A stretch of 32,840 nt of DNA. Source: Zoogloeaceae bacterium. Lineage in GTDB: Bacteria > Pseudomonadota > Gammaproteobacteria > Burkholderiales > Rhodocyclaceae. Position 1 is the stretch's first letter; each line of letters starts with the position of its first letter. The notes below the pieces were generated by a model. That model ran no database searches. It saw nothing but the letters and a program-made list of their open reading frames with translations, and was not told the DNA's origin. The stretch spans positions 1 through 32,840 of the forward strand of contig JAEUNX010000148.1 of NCBI GenBank assembly GCA_016791025.1, written 5' to 3'. The position numbers and the translations under genes are program-made. Positions 26,244 through 32,840 of this stretch are shown piece by piece.

Positions 26244-27278
26244 ATGCGCATCGTCATCGTCGACGACACCCCCGTCAATCTCACTCTCATGCAGGCGCTG
26301 GTGACCAAGGAGGTTGCCTGCACGCCCCGCGTGTTCTCCGACCCGCTGGAAGCGCTGAGCTATTGTTCGACCGAGGACCTGGACCTCCTCATCGTCGATT
26401 ACATGATGCCCGAACTGGACGGGATCGAGTTCATCCGCCGCCTACGGACCGTGGCCGGCCGTGAGGACCTGCCAATCCTGATGGTCACCGCAGACCATGA
26501 GAAGAAGACCCGTTATGACGCCCTGCGCTTCGGGGCGACGGACTTCCTCACCAAGCCCATCGATCGCTACGAGTTCCAGCCCCGCATCCGCAACATGCTG
26601 GCCCTGCGCCAAGCCCATCTGGCCCTCCGGGACCGGGCGGCCATCCTGGCCGAGGAGGTCCGCCGCGCCACCGCGGATATCCAGCAGCGGGAGCGCGACA
26701 CCATCACCCGTCTCGCCCGGGCGGCGGAGTTCCGCGACCCGGAGACCGGCGCCCACATTCAGCGCATGGCCCACTATTCGGCGTTAATCGCCCGCCGCCT
26801 CGGTCTGTCTAGCGAAGTGAGCGAGGAGATCCTGCTTGCCGCTCCCCTTCATGACGTAGGCAAGATGGGCATCCCGGACCACATCCTCCTCAAACCTGGA
26901 AAGCTCACGCCGGACGAGTTCGAAATCATGAAAGGCCACGCCGCCATCGGCCATGACATCCTCAAGGATTCCGCGGCCCCGGTGGTGAAGCGCGGCGCCA
27001 TCATCGCCCTGACCCACCACGAGAAGTTCGACGGCAGCGGCTACCCCCATGGCCTGGTGGGAGACGCGATCGCCCTGGACGGTCGCATCGTCGCGGTGGC
27101 CGACGTCTTCGACGCCCTCACCTCGGTTCGGCCGTACAAGAAGGCCTGGTCCTTGGAAGACGCTTGTCAATTTCTCATCGACGGCAAGGGGGGGCATTTC
27201 GATCCTGCGGCAGTGGACGCTTTTCTCGCCGGATGGGAGGAGGCCCTCGCCATTCGCGACCGGTTTGGCGTGGAGTAG
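26244..27278 (+). CDS. Response regulator with HD-GYP c-di-GMP phosphodiesterase domain (RpfG-like)
   Basis: 344 residues. An N-terminal receiver (1-122) has an intact pocket: Asp7/Asp8, phospho-acceptor Asp52 in VDYMMP, Thr82 and Lys104 in LTKP. A short coiled linker (125-155) joins it to an HD-GYP domain (about 156-340) with His171, HD at 203-204 in PLHDVGKMGIPDH, and HHEKFDGSGYPHG with GYP at 266-268. All residues expected of an active phosphodiesterase that opens c-di-GMP to pGpG or GMP are present, so it should lower c-di-GMP when phosphorylated or otherwise switched. It has no DNA-binding domain. The next gene, a hybrid-kinase-like protein, starts three bases after its stop. Confidence 0.93.
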   Translation: MRIVIVDDTPVNLTLMQALVTKEVACTPRVFSDPLEALSYCSTEDLDLLIVDYMMPELDGIEFIRRLRTVAGREDLPILMVTADHEKKTRYDALRFGATDFLTKPIDRYEFQPRIRNMLALRQAHLALRDRAAILAEEVRRATADIQQRERDTITRLARAAEFRDPETGAHIQRMAHYSALIARRLGLSSEVSEEILLAAPLHDVGKMGIPDHILLKPGKLTPDEFEIMKGHAAIGHDILKDSAAPVVKRGAIIALTHHEKFDGSGYPHGLVGDAIALDGRIVAVADVFDALTSVRPYKKAWSLEDACQFLIDGKGGHFDPAAVDAFLAGWEEALAIRDRFGVE

Positions 27279-27281
27279 GTC

Positions 27282-29375
27282 TTGCGAACCTTACGCAAGA
27301 CCCGCCCCCTTCCGCCGACGCGCCGCCCCCGGAGCGCGTCCGCAACACTCAACCCGCGCCAGCAGGCCCACACCGGTCGCAATTCCCCCGGGATCAGGCC
27401 CTCCTCCCCTCCCCCCGCGCCAGATCGGGACCAAGAGCCTTCTCGTGCCGCCCCCGATAGCCGTCCCAACGCCGACTTGCCGCTCCTGGAACGATTGAGT
27501 CGGAAGATGCGCGGTCCCATCAACGCCATCCTGGGTGCCGCCGAAGAAGTCCTCAGCACCCGCCTGCCACGCGGCCATGAGGAGCAGTTGGGGCTGATCA
27601 AGAATGCCGCCGATGCCCTGCTCGGGATTCTCAACGAGCAGGTGGACTTTGCCCGCGCCCGGGCCGGCGAGCTGCGTTTCGAGGAGATCGCCTTCAGTCT
27701 GGCCGAAAGCGTAGCCGTCGCTGTCCGCCAGGTCACGCCTGATGCGCGACGGAAAGGCTTGCCGATCCACGTCCACATCTCGCCGTCGGCCCCCCCCCTG
27801 CTTACCGGGGACCCCTATCGGCTGCGCCAGATCCTGGTCAAGCTGTTGGGCAACGCGGTGCGCTTCACAACCACAGGAGAGGTTCACCTTCGGATTGAGG
27901 AGACCGGGAGCGAGACCGATCACACCGTCCTGCGCTTTGCCATCGAAGACTGCGGCACGGGCATGGTCGCCGACCAGATCCGGGAGATCCTGCTCGCTGG
28001 CGACCAGAGCGTCTTCGATCCGAATACCGGCGTGCTACGGGGCTTGGTGGCTTGCCAGATCATGATCGCCCGCTTGGGCGGGCAGCTTGAAATTCTCAGC
28101 CGGCCCGGCGAAGGGAGCACCTTTCTGTTCAACGCCCGCTTCAGCCGAGCCCGCAGCGCGCCCAGTCAGATCCGTGGTGCCCAGTTGGAGAACCTGCCGG
28201 TCCTTGTCGTTTCGGGCCATCTTCAGCGACGCAGCCAGCTGGCGGCAACGCTGGCTGGGTGGAACATGCAGCCGGAAACCGCCACCAGTGCCGCAAAAGC
28301 CCTTTCCCACCTGGAAGCCGCCCACCGCCGCGGGACGCCTTTTCAAGCCGTCATCATCGACGAACAATTGGGCGAAGACAGCGCGTTCGCTTTTGCCGAG
28401 CAGTTGCAGCGGCGGCCAGAACTGGCGCCGCCGGTCCGCATCCTCGCCGTCACCGCCGGTCAGCGGGGTGACGCCGACCGCTGCCGTCAATTGGGAATCC
28501 AGGCGTACCTGTCCAACCCCATCCAGCCTCTCGACATCCTCGACGCCCTGATGCTTTCGCTGGGCGCACCCACTGCTGACCGGGCGCTGATCACCCGCCA
28601 CAGCCTTCGGGAACGTCGGCACACCCTCCAGGTGCTGGTGGTGGGCGGCTCTCCGGTCCATCAGGCCCAGACGGTGGTGTTGCTTGAAAAGTTGGGGCAT
28701 AGCCCCACCGCGGTGAGGGACGCGCCAGAGGCACGGGAGGCCTGTGCCGGCGCCCACTTCGATACCATCCTCTTGGATCTGGACGAGGTCGGCGGCCCTG
28801 GGACCGGAAGCGGCACTCGGCACGCACTGGACCTGGGGCTGCCCTCGCACCAGGCCACGCCACCATTGATTGGCCTGCACACGCCGGGAGGCGCGATTCC
28901 CAATGGGGCCGACTGGGCAGGACTGACTCTGCTGCTCACCAAACCCATTCGCCCAGCGGAGCTGGCGGCTGGACTGGCAGGCCTCGAATCCCGGCCAGCC
29001 GGCGATCCTGCGCCCCACCCCACCAGCGACGCACCGCTGGATCTCGAGAAGCTGCGCTGGAGCCTCGGCGATGACGAAGAAATGCTCCGCGAGCTGCTCG
29101 CCACCTATTTGACCGACGCGGCGCGCCTGCGGCAGGACCTCGCGGCCGCCCGGACCTCGGGGGATCTGCGGACCTACCGGGAAAACCTCCAGGCCCTCCG
29201 GGGCATGATCTCATCCCTGATGGCCGGACCGGCCGTCCTTGCCCTACGCCGCCTCGAGGCGGCCTGCGATTCGGGCGCCACCACCGAGATTCCCGACGCC
29301 GCAGACCAGCTGGACCGGGAACTGGACCGGCTCAACACAGCCCTGACCCAGCTCGGGGAAGCCCCGAAAGAATAA
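27282..29375 (+). CDS. Degenerate hybrid histidine-kinase-like protein (HisKA-HATPase-REC-REC-HPt)
   Basis: 697 residues, soluble, starting at TTG 27282 behind GGAG six bases away. A Pro/Arg-rich tail (1-65) precedes a HisKA-like segment (66-130), HATPase (about 172-288), two receiver-like domains (305-423 and 449-567) and an HPt-like bundle (586-662). The H-box reads LSRKMRGPINAI with Arg74 where the phospho-His belongs. The HPt motif reads QALRG with Gln637 for His. The ATPase keeps the N-box (Asn191) and D-x-G-x-G (223-227), but the GxGxG lid reads TGVLRG. REC1 keeps Asp360 but has Asn412 for Lys. REC2 keeps Asp499 and Lys554. Both lack the N-terminal acidic pair. Probably a pseudokinase partner of the HD-GYP protein. 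Confidence 0.8.
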   Translation: MRTLRKTRPLPPTRRPRSASATLNPRQQAHTGRNSPGIRPSSPPPAPDRDQEPSRAAPDSRPNADLPLLERLSRKMRGPINAILGAAEEVLSTRLPRGHEEQLGLIKNAADALLGILNEQVDFARARAGELRFEEIAFSLAESVAVAVRQVTPDARRKGLPIHVHISPSAPPLLTGDPYRLRQILVKLLGNAVRFTTTGEVHLRIEETGSETDHTVLRFAIEDCGTGMVADQIREILLAGDQSVFDPNTGVLRGLVACQIMIARLGGQLEILSRPGEGSTFLFNARFSRARSAPSQIRGAQLENLPVLVVSGHLQRRSQLAATLAGWNMQPETATSAAKALSHLEAAHRRGTPFQAVIIDEQLGEDSAFAFAEQLQRRPELAPPVRILAVTAGQRGDADRCRQLGIQAYLSNPIQPLDILDALMLSLGAPTADRALITRHSLRERRHTLQVLVVGGSPVHQAQTVVLLEKLGHSPTAVRDAPEAREACAGAHFDTILLDLDEVGGPGTGSGTRHALDLGLPSHQATPPLIGLHTPGGAIPNGADWAGLTLLLTKPIRPAELAAGLAGLESRPAGDPAPHPTSDAPLDLEKLRWSLGDDEEMLRELLATYLTDAARLRQDLAAARTSGDLRTYRENLQALRGMISSLMAGPAVLALRRLEAACDSGATTEIPDAADQLDRELDRLNTALTQLGEAPKE

Positions 29376-29389
29376 GCCGGCGCGGACGA

Positions 29390-29773
29390 TCAGCCGCGCT
29401 GAATCAACTCCACCTTGTAGCCGTCGGGATCCTCCACGAAGGCGATTACTGTGGTGCCATGTTTCATCGGCCCCGCCTCCCGGACCACCTTGCCGCCGCG
29501 GGTGCGAATGTCCTCGCAGGCCCGGTAGGCGTCCGGCACCTCCAGGGCGATGTGGCCATAGGCCGTCCCGAGTTCGTACTGCTCCACACCCCAGTTGTAG
29601 GTCAGCTCCAACACCGCCCCCTCGGATTCGGGCTGATAGCCGACAAACGCCAGGGTGAATTTGCCGTCGGGATAGTCTTGCCGGCGCAGCAGCGTCATCC
29701 CCAATACCTGGGTGTAAAAATCAAGGGAGCGCTCCAGGTTCCCGACCCGCAGCATGGTGTGTAGCATTCTCAT
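29390..29773 (-). CDS. gloA: Lactoylglutathione lyase (glyoxalase I) GloA
   Basis: Isomerises the methylglyoxal-glutathione hemithioacetal to S-lactoylglutathione. 127 residues, aligning without gaps to E. coli GloA, with [39 protein letters not shown] and [19 protein letters not shown]. The four metal ligands His5, Glu56, His74 and Glu122 fall at the E. coli numbers, so a Ni/Co-type short enzyme is expected. ATG 29773 is four bases after the stop of the upstream YgjP-type gene and has GAGGA before it. Last gene of the minus-strand cluster; it converges on the kinase-like gene with only 14 bases between. Confidence 0.96.
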   Translation of the reverse strand: MRMLHTMLRVGNLERSLDFYTQVLGMTLLRRQDYPDGKFTLAFVGYQPESEGAVLELTYNWGVEQYELGTAYGHIALEVPDAYRACEDIRTRGGKVVREAGPMKHGTTVIAFVEDPDGYKVELIQRG

Positions 29774-29777
29774 CGCT

Positions 29778-30530
29778 TCATTCCTCGTTCAAGGGGCGCC
29801 CGGCATCGCCGGGAACGATACTTGGAAGATCAGCAGCGGCGCGTCTGAGCGCGCGCCGGGCCTCCCGCCAGGAGGGATAGAGATGCTCCACCGCCGCCCA
29901 AAAGCGAGGCGAATGATTCATCTCCATCAGGTGTGCGACCTCATGGGCCACGACATAATCGATCAGCGTCGGCGCCAGGTGGACCAGCCGCCAGTGAAGG
30001 CGAATGCCCGACCGCGTGCTGCAGCTGCCCCAGCGGGTTTGTGCCCGGGTCAAGCGCACTGCTGGCGACGGATGCCCAAGCTGCTCGCAAAAATGGGCCA
30101 CCCGGTCGCGGAACCAGGCCAAACCTCGCTCCTCCAGGGCCCGGATCAGCGCCCGCTCGGGATGGCGCTGCGGCAGTTCGACGACCTCGCCCCCATCCTG
30201 GCCGCGCACCCAGCGATGCGTGCGTAGCGCTGATGTCAGCGCGATCCGCACCGGCTCGCCGAATACCGAAACCTGGGCGCCATCGACCAGCCGCCATGGC
30301 TCCGCGGCGGACCGTGCCGCCCGTTGCGCAAGCTTGTCGAGGAGCCAGCCCGCATGCTCGCGCAGGAACCCCTCGACGCTTCGCAATGGCAAGGCCAGCG
30401 GCACCCCCACCCGCACACCCCGCGCATCGACGCGCAGGGCCACGGAGCGACGGGCGCTACGTTGGAGCAGGTAATCCACCGTCACGCCGTTGAGTTCGAT
30501 CCGGCGGGGTCCCGCCGCCGCTACGGCCAT
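29778..30530 (-). CDS. YgjP/SprT-type metal-dependent hydrolase (DUF45, M48 family)
   Basis: 250 residues with the zinc motif [19 protein letters not shown] (HExxH plus a downstream H) and the preceding family block [20 protein letters not shown]. The N-terminal half has the YgjP-type opening [20 protein letters not shown]. Predicted soluble metallopeptidase; substrate unknown. ATG 30530 shares one base with the stop of the upstream gene (TGATG). A gloA gene follows closely, but no functional link is evident. Confidence 0.88.
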   Translation of the reverse strand: MAVAAAGPRRIELNGVTVDYLLQRSARRSVALRVDARGVRVGVPLALPLRSVEGFLREHAGWLLDKLAQRAARSAAEPWRLVDGAQVSVFGEPVRIALTSALRTHRWVRGQDGGEVVELPQRHPERALIRALEERGLAWFRDRVAHFCEQLGHPSPAVRLTRAQTRWGSCSTRSGIRLHWRLVHLAPTLIDYVVAHEVAHLMEMNHSPRFWAAVEHLYPSWREARRALRRAAADLPSIVPGDAGRPLNEE

Positions 30531-31303
30531 CAGGCGTCGCCCGCCACCCCGAGACCGGGCTTGGGTTCCCAGGCGTAGCCGCGGCGGTTCAACTCAGCCT
30601 CGATGCGGGTCATGGCCTCCCCCACCCGGGCCGAAGGTCCCTTCATGCCCAGCTCCACGAACCGCCGTCGCTCGCCCTCGGCGAAGGCGGGCAGGCTGAA
30701 CAGGGTAGCGTCGGGGAAATCGGCCGTGATCGCTTCCATCAAGTCGATCAGGTGGCCCTCGAACGCCTCCCACACGATCACCGCCTGCTCGACATAATCG
30801 TCCGCATGGTGGAGATGGCGGTAACGGGTGTCCAGCACCCACTCCACCATGGGCCACGCCATGACCGGAAAGCCTGGGACGAAATAATGCTCGCGGATGG
30901 CAAAGCCGGGGACCTGATTGTAGGGATTGGGAATGATGTCCGCCCCCGCGGGATACACCCCCATCTGCAGGCGGTGGGGGGTGATCTCGGCGCCGAACTT
31001 TTCCAGCAGGATCGTTTCGGCCTCGGGATGAAGCACAAGCGCGGCATCCAGGGCGGCCGCGGCGGATTGGCGGGTGTGGTCGTCGGGCGTGGCACCAATT
31101 CCGCCGAAGCTGAACACGACGTCGCCTGTGGCGAAAGTTTGGCGCAGGGTGTCGATGAGGCGGGGCCGGTCATCGCCCACATAGCGCGCCCAACCGAGCT
31201 TGAGCCCCCGGGCGGCGAGGAGTTCGATCAATTTGACCAGGTGTTTGTCCTGTCGCCGACCGGAGAGAATTTCATCGCCGATGATGATTGCGCCAAATGC
31301 CAC
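30530..31303 (-). CDS. MoCF/CinA-N domain protein (molybdopterin-binding-like)
   Basis: 257 residues from GTG 31303, reading MAFGAIIIGDEILSGRRQDK, which is the usual start of this family; GGAA lies about eight bases upstream. The MoCF motif GGIGATPDDHT is at 67-77, and NQVPGF followed by VPGFPVMAWPMVEWVL continues the CinA N-domain pattern. The C-terminal nicotinamide-nucleotide amidase domain of full CinA is absent; instead there is a helical tail. Often named competence/damage-inducible protein A, but the role of the short form is not known. The frame extends far upstream, but only through other genes. Confidence 0.87.
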   Translation of the reverse strand: MAFGAIIIGDEILSGRRQDKHLVKLIELLAARGLKLGWARYVGDDRPRLIDTLRQTFATGDVVFSFGGIGATPDDHTRQSAAAALDAALVLHPEAETILLEKFGAEITPHRLQMGVYPAGADIIPNPYNQVPGFAIREHYFVPGFPVMAWPMVEWVLDTRYRHLHHADDYVEQAVIVWEAFEGHLIDLMEAITADFPDATLFSLPAFAEGERRRFVELGMKGPSARVGEAMTRIEAELNRRGYAWEPKPGLGVAGDA

Positions 31304-31323
31304 GAGTGGATTTCCAATAGATG

Positions 31324-32079
31324 TCAGGCCGTACCCGCAGGGACGACGGTCCAGCCCCGGCTTTCGCGGTCGCGGCGCAGGGCTTCCAGAAGGAAGTGGG
31401 CGAAGGCAAGCCCGCAGAATGCCGGCGCGAAGAGATTCACCACCGGAATGTAGGCCAACATCGCCGCGCCAAGACCCACACCGAAGGTTCCCGACTTGTA
31501 ACGTCGCGGCAGCCGCTGAAGCTCTTCCGGATCGGCGTGGAGCATCAACGCGTCGTAGCTGAAGGCCTTCTGGTTGAGCCAGGCGGTGAGCAGCACCGAG
31601 AGCACCAGCCCGACGCCGGGAATCAGCCAGAAGGGCAGCGTCACCACAAACCCCACGAGAAATACCAGCCCGGCCACCAGGGCATTGACCACGCTCCCCA
31701 CGTTGCTGCCGCCGCGGCGCAATTCCAGGTCGGCATAGTCCTGACGGGATACCCGCTCCAGCATCATTGGCAGCGCCACGGCCGCCACCAGCAGGGCTGC
31801 CGTAACGTAAATCAGCGGCAGGAAAAGCAGGGCCAGGACGATCTTGACCAGAATCAGCACCACCACCGCTCCCATCTGGGAGGCCGCAAGCTGGTCCGCG
31901 GCCCAGGGCCAGTCCCGAATCCAGCCCATCACGCCATCCACCACCGGCGACCACATGGCCGCCCCCACGGCGAGCCAAGCGACCAGGGCGACCACGGTGG
32001 GCCAGACCAAATGCCACAGCACCCCGGCCTGGGTCAGGCTGCGCAACGATCGCCCAAAGGCGCGGAGGATTTCTGTCAT
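31324..32079 (-). CDS. EI24-domain membrane protein (CysZ-like superfamily)
   Basis: 251 residues with about six hydrophobic segments, for example LVWPTVVALVAWLAVGAAMW, VVVLILVKIVLALLFLPLIY, VAGLVFLVGFVVTLPFWLIP and AMLAYIPVVNLFAPAFCGLA. The central NQKAFSYDALMLHAD and the loop PRRYKSGTFGVGLG match the EI24/CysZ family. CysZ is a sulfate permease, but no cysteine-synthesis gene is nearby, so the substrate is left open. ATG 32079. It starts 42 bases after the hrpA stop, and its stop is 20 bases before the next start. Confidence 0.83.
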   Translation of the reverse strand: MTEILRAFGRSLRSLTQAGVLWHLVWPTVVALVAWLAVGAAMWSPVVDGVMGWIRDWPWAADQLAASQMGAVVVLILVKIVLALLFLPLIYVTAALLVAAVALPMMLERVSRQDYADLELRRGGSNVGSVVNALVAGLVFLVGFVVTLPFWLIPGVGLVLSVLLTAWLNQKAFSYDALMLHADPEELQRLPRRYKSGTFGVGLGAAMLAYIPVVNLFAPAFCGLAFAHFLLEALRRDRESRGWTVVPAGTA

Positions 32080-32121
32080 GGCGGCGAGGCGGTTCGGGCG
32101 AAGAACGGCAAGACGCGCAGT

Positions 32122-32840
32122 TTAGCGCGGTCGCGCCTCCCAAATCTTTTGCAAACGTTTCACCGAGACCGGCATCGGCGTCTTGAGTTCCTGGGCAAAG
32201 AGCCCCACCCGGAGTTCCTCCAACAGCCAGCGGAAGTCCTCCAGGGCTGGTTCCCGCACGCCCGCCTTGAGTTTGGCCAGGCGCTCCCGCTCCCAGGGCT
32301 GGGCCAGGGACTTCCACTCGGCCAACAGTTGGGCGTCCCGCGCCGGGTTGCCCCGCAGCTTGTCGATGCGCACGGTGGCGGCCTTCAAATAGCGGACGAA
32401 GTGGGCCAGCCGCTCCCAGGGGAAGGCCACCAGGAAGTCCTTGGGCATCAGCGCCGCCGCCTGGGCCTGGATGTCGGCCACCACCTCGGGGAAAGTCTTG
32501 AGGCCCGCCAGACGCTTTGTGAGCGTGGCGTGCTCGACCAGCAATTGGCCGGCAAGACGCATGAGCTCCTGGGCCACCAGACTGATGCGCGGCTTGGCTT
32601 CCTTGGCCCGCTGTTCAAAGGCCTCGGCGGTGGTGGGCAGCGGGTCCAGCAGGCAGCTGCGGGCCAAGGTCGAGGCGACGAGTTGGGCTTTGAGGTCCGC
32701 CTCGGTGCCAAACGGAATGAATTGCAGGGCCAGTTCCCGCAGGCCCGGCAGCCGTTCGATGGCCCGCACCTGGTCCTTGAGGGTCAGGGCGAACAGCCGG
32801 GCCAGGCCCTTGGCGTGCACCCGCGCGGCTTCCTCCGGCG
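32122..32840 (-). CDS. hrpA: ATP-dependent RNA helicase HrpA, C-terminal part (5' end outside window)
   Basis: The last 239 codons of a minus-strand gene open at the window edge. EEAARVHAKGLARLFALTLK, ALMPKDFLVAFPWERLAHFV and DAQLLAEWKSLAQPWERE belong to the HrpA C-terminal domain (DUF3418), ending LKTPMPVSVKRLQKIWEARP. Full-length HrpA is a DEAH helicase of about 1300 residues acting on stalled ribosomes and mRNA; none of the helicase motifs is in view. It probably begins the transcript that continues through gloA. Confidence 0.88.
   Translation of the reverse strand, partial: PEEAARVHAKGLARLFALTLKDQVRAIERLPGLRELALQFIPFGTEADLKAQLVASTLARSCLLDPLPTTAEAFEQRAKEAKPRISLVAQELMRLAGQLLVEHATLTKRLAGLKTFPEVVADIQAQAAALMPKDFLVAFPWERLAHFVRYLKAATVRIDKLRGNPARDAQLLAEWKSLAQPWERERLAKLKAGVREPALEDFRWLLEELRVGLFAQELKTPMPVSVKRLQKIWEARPR

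Overview
The window looks like ordinary chromosome from a high-GC betaproteobacterium, possibly a Rhodocyclales-type organism. This rests on three gene orders: lptD-surA-pdxA-rsmA, dusB-fis-purH-purD, and hemC-hemD-hemX-hemY with HemF. A UbiH-family ubiquinone hydroxylase and Ppc fit the same picture. Codon use and GC look uniform by eye. I see no insertion sequence, prophage, tRNA, rRNA or CRISPR array. About 32 protein genes fill most of the window.

Layout. 1-1125 (-): start of the urea-binding protein gene urtA, cut by the window edge. 1426-2654 (+): a protein of three tandem GAF-like repeats, then a small DUF2892 membrane protein with a terminator. 2700-9177 (-): lptD, surA, pdxA, a patatin-like lipoprotein gene and rsmA, joined by short stop/start overlaps. 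9320-10315 (+) and onward, divergent from lptD: amgK and murU (peptidoglycan sugar salvage), pepP and a ubiH-like gene. 13602-17747 (+): dusB, fis, purH, purD. 17851-19091 (+): a YegP-type protein and hemF. 19179-23249 (-): hemC, hemD, hemX, hemY, converging on hemF. 23407-26157 (+): ppc. 26244-29375 (+): a REC/HD-GYP response regulator and a hybrid-kinase-like protein. 29390-32840 (-): the end of hrpA, then an EI24 membrane protein, a MoCF/CinA-like protein, a YgjP-type metallopeptidase and gloA.

Most of this is housekeeping: outer-membrane assembly, cell-wall recycling, purine and heme synthesis, anaplerosis and methylglyoxal detoxification. The least ordinary part is 26158-29375. An apparently intact c-di-GMP phosphodiesterase response regulator is preceded by a leader of abutting and mutually exclusive hairpins, with no clear Shine-Dalgarno sequence. 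It is followed, three bases after its stop, by a 697-residue protein built like a hybrid sensor kinase (HisKA, HATPase, REC, REC, HPt). In that protein both phospho-accepting histidines are replaced (Arg and Gln) and the ATP lid and receiver pockets are degraded, yet the frame is intact. It resembles an RpfG/RpfC pair in which the kinase side has become a pseudo-phosphorelay. All assignments come from reading the sequence; no search was run.
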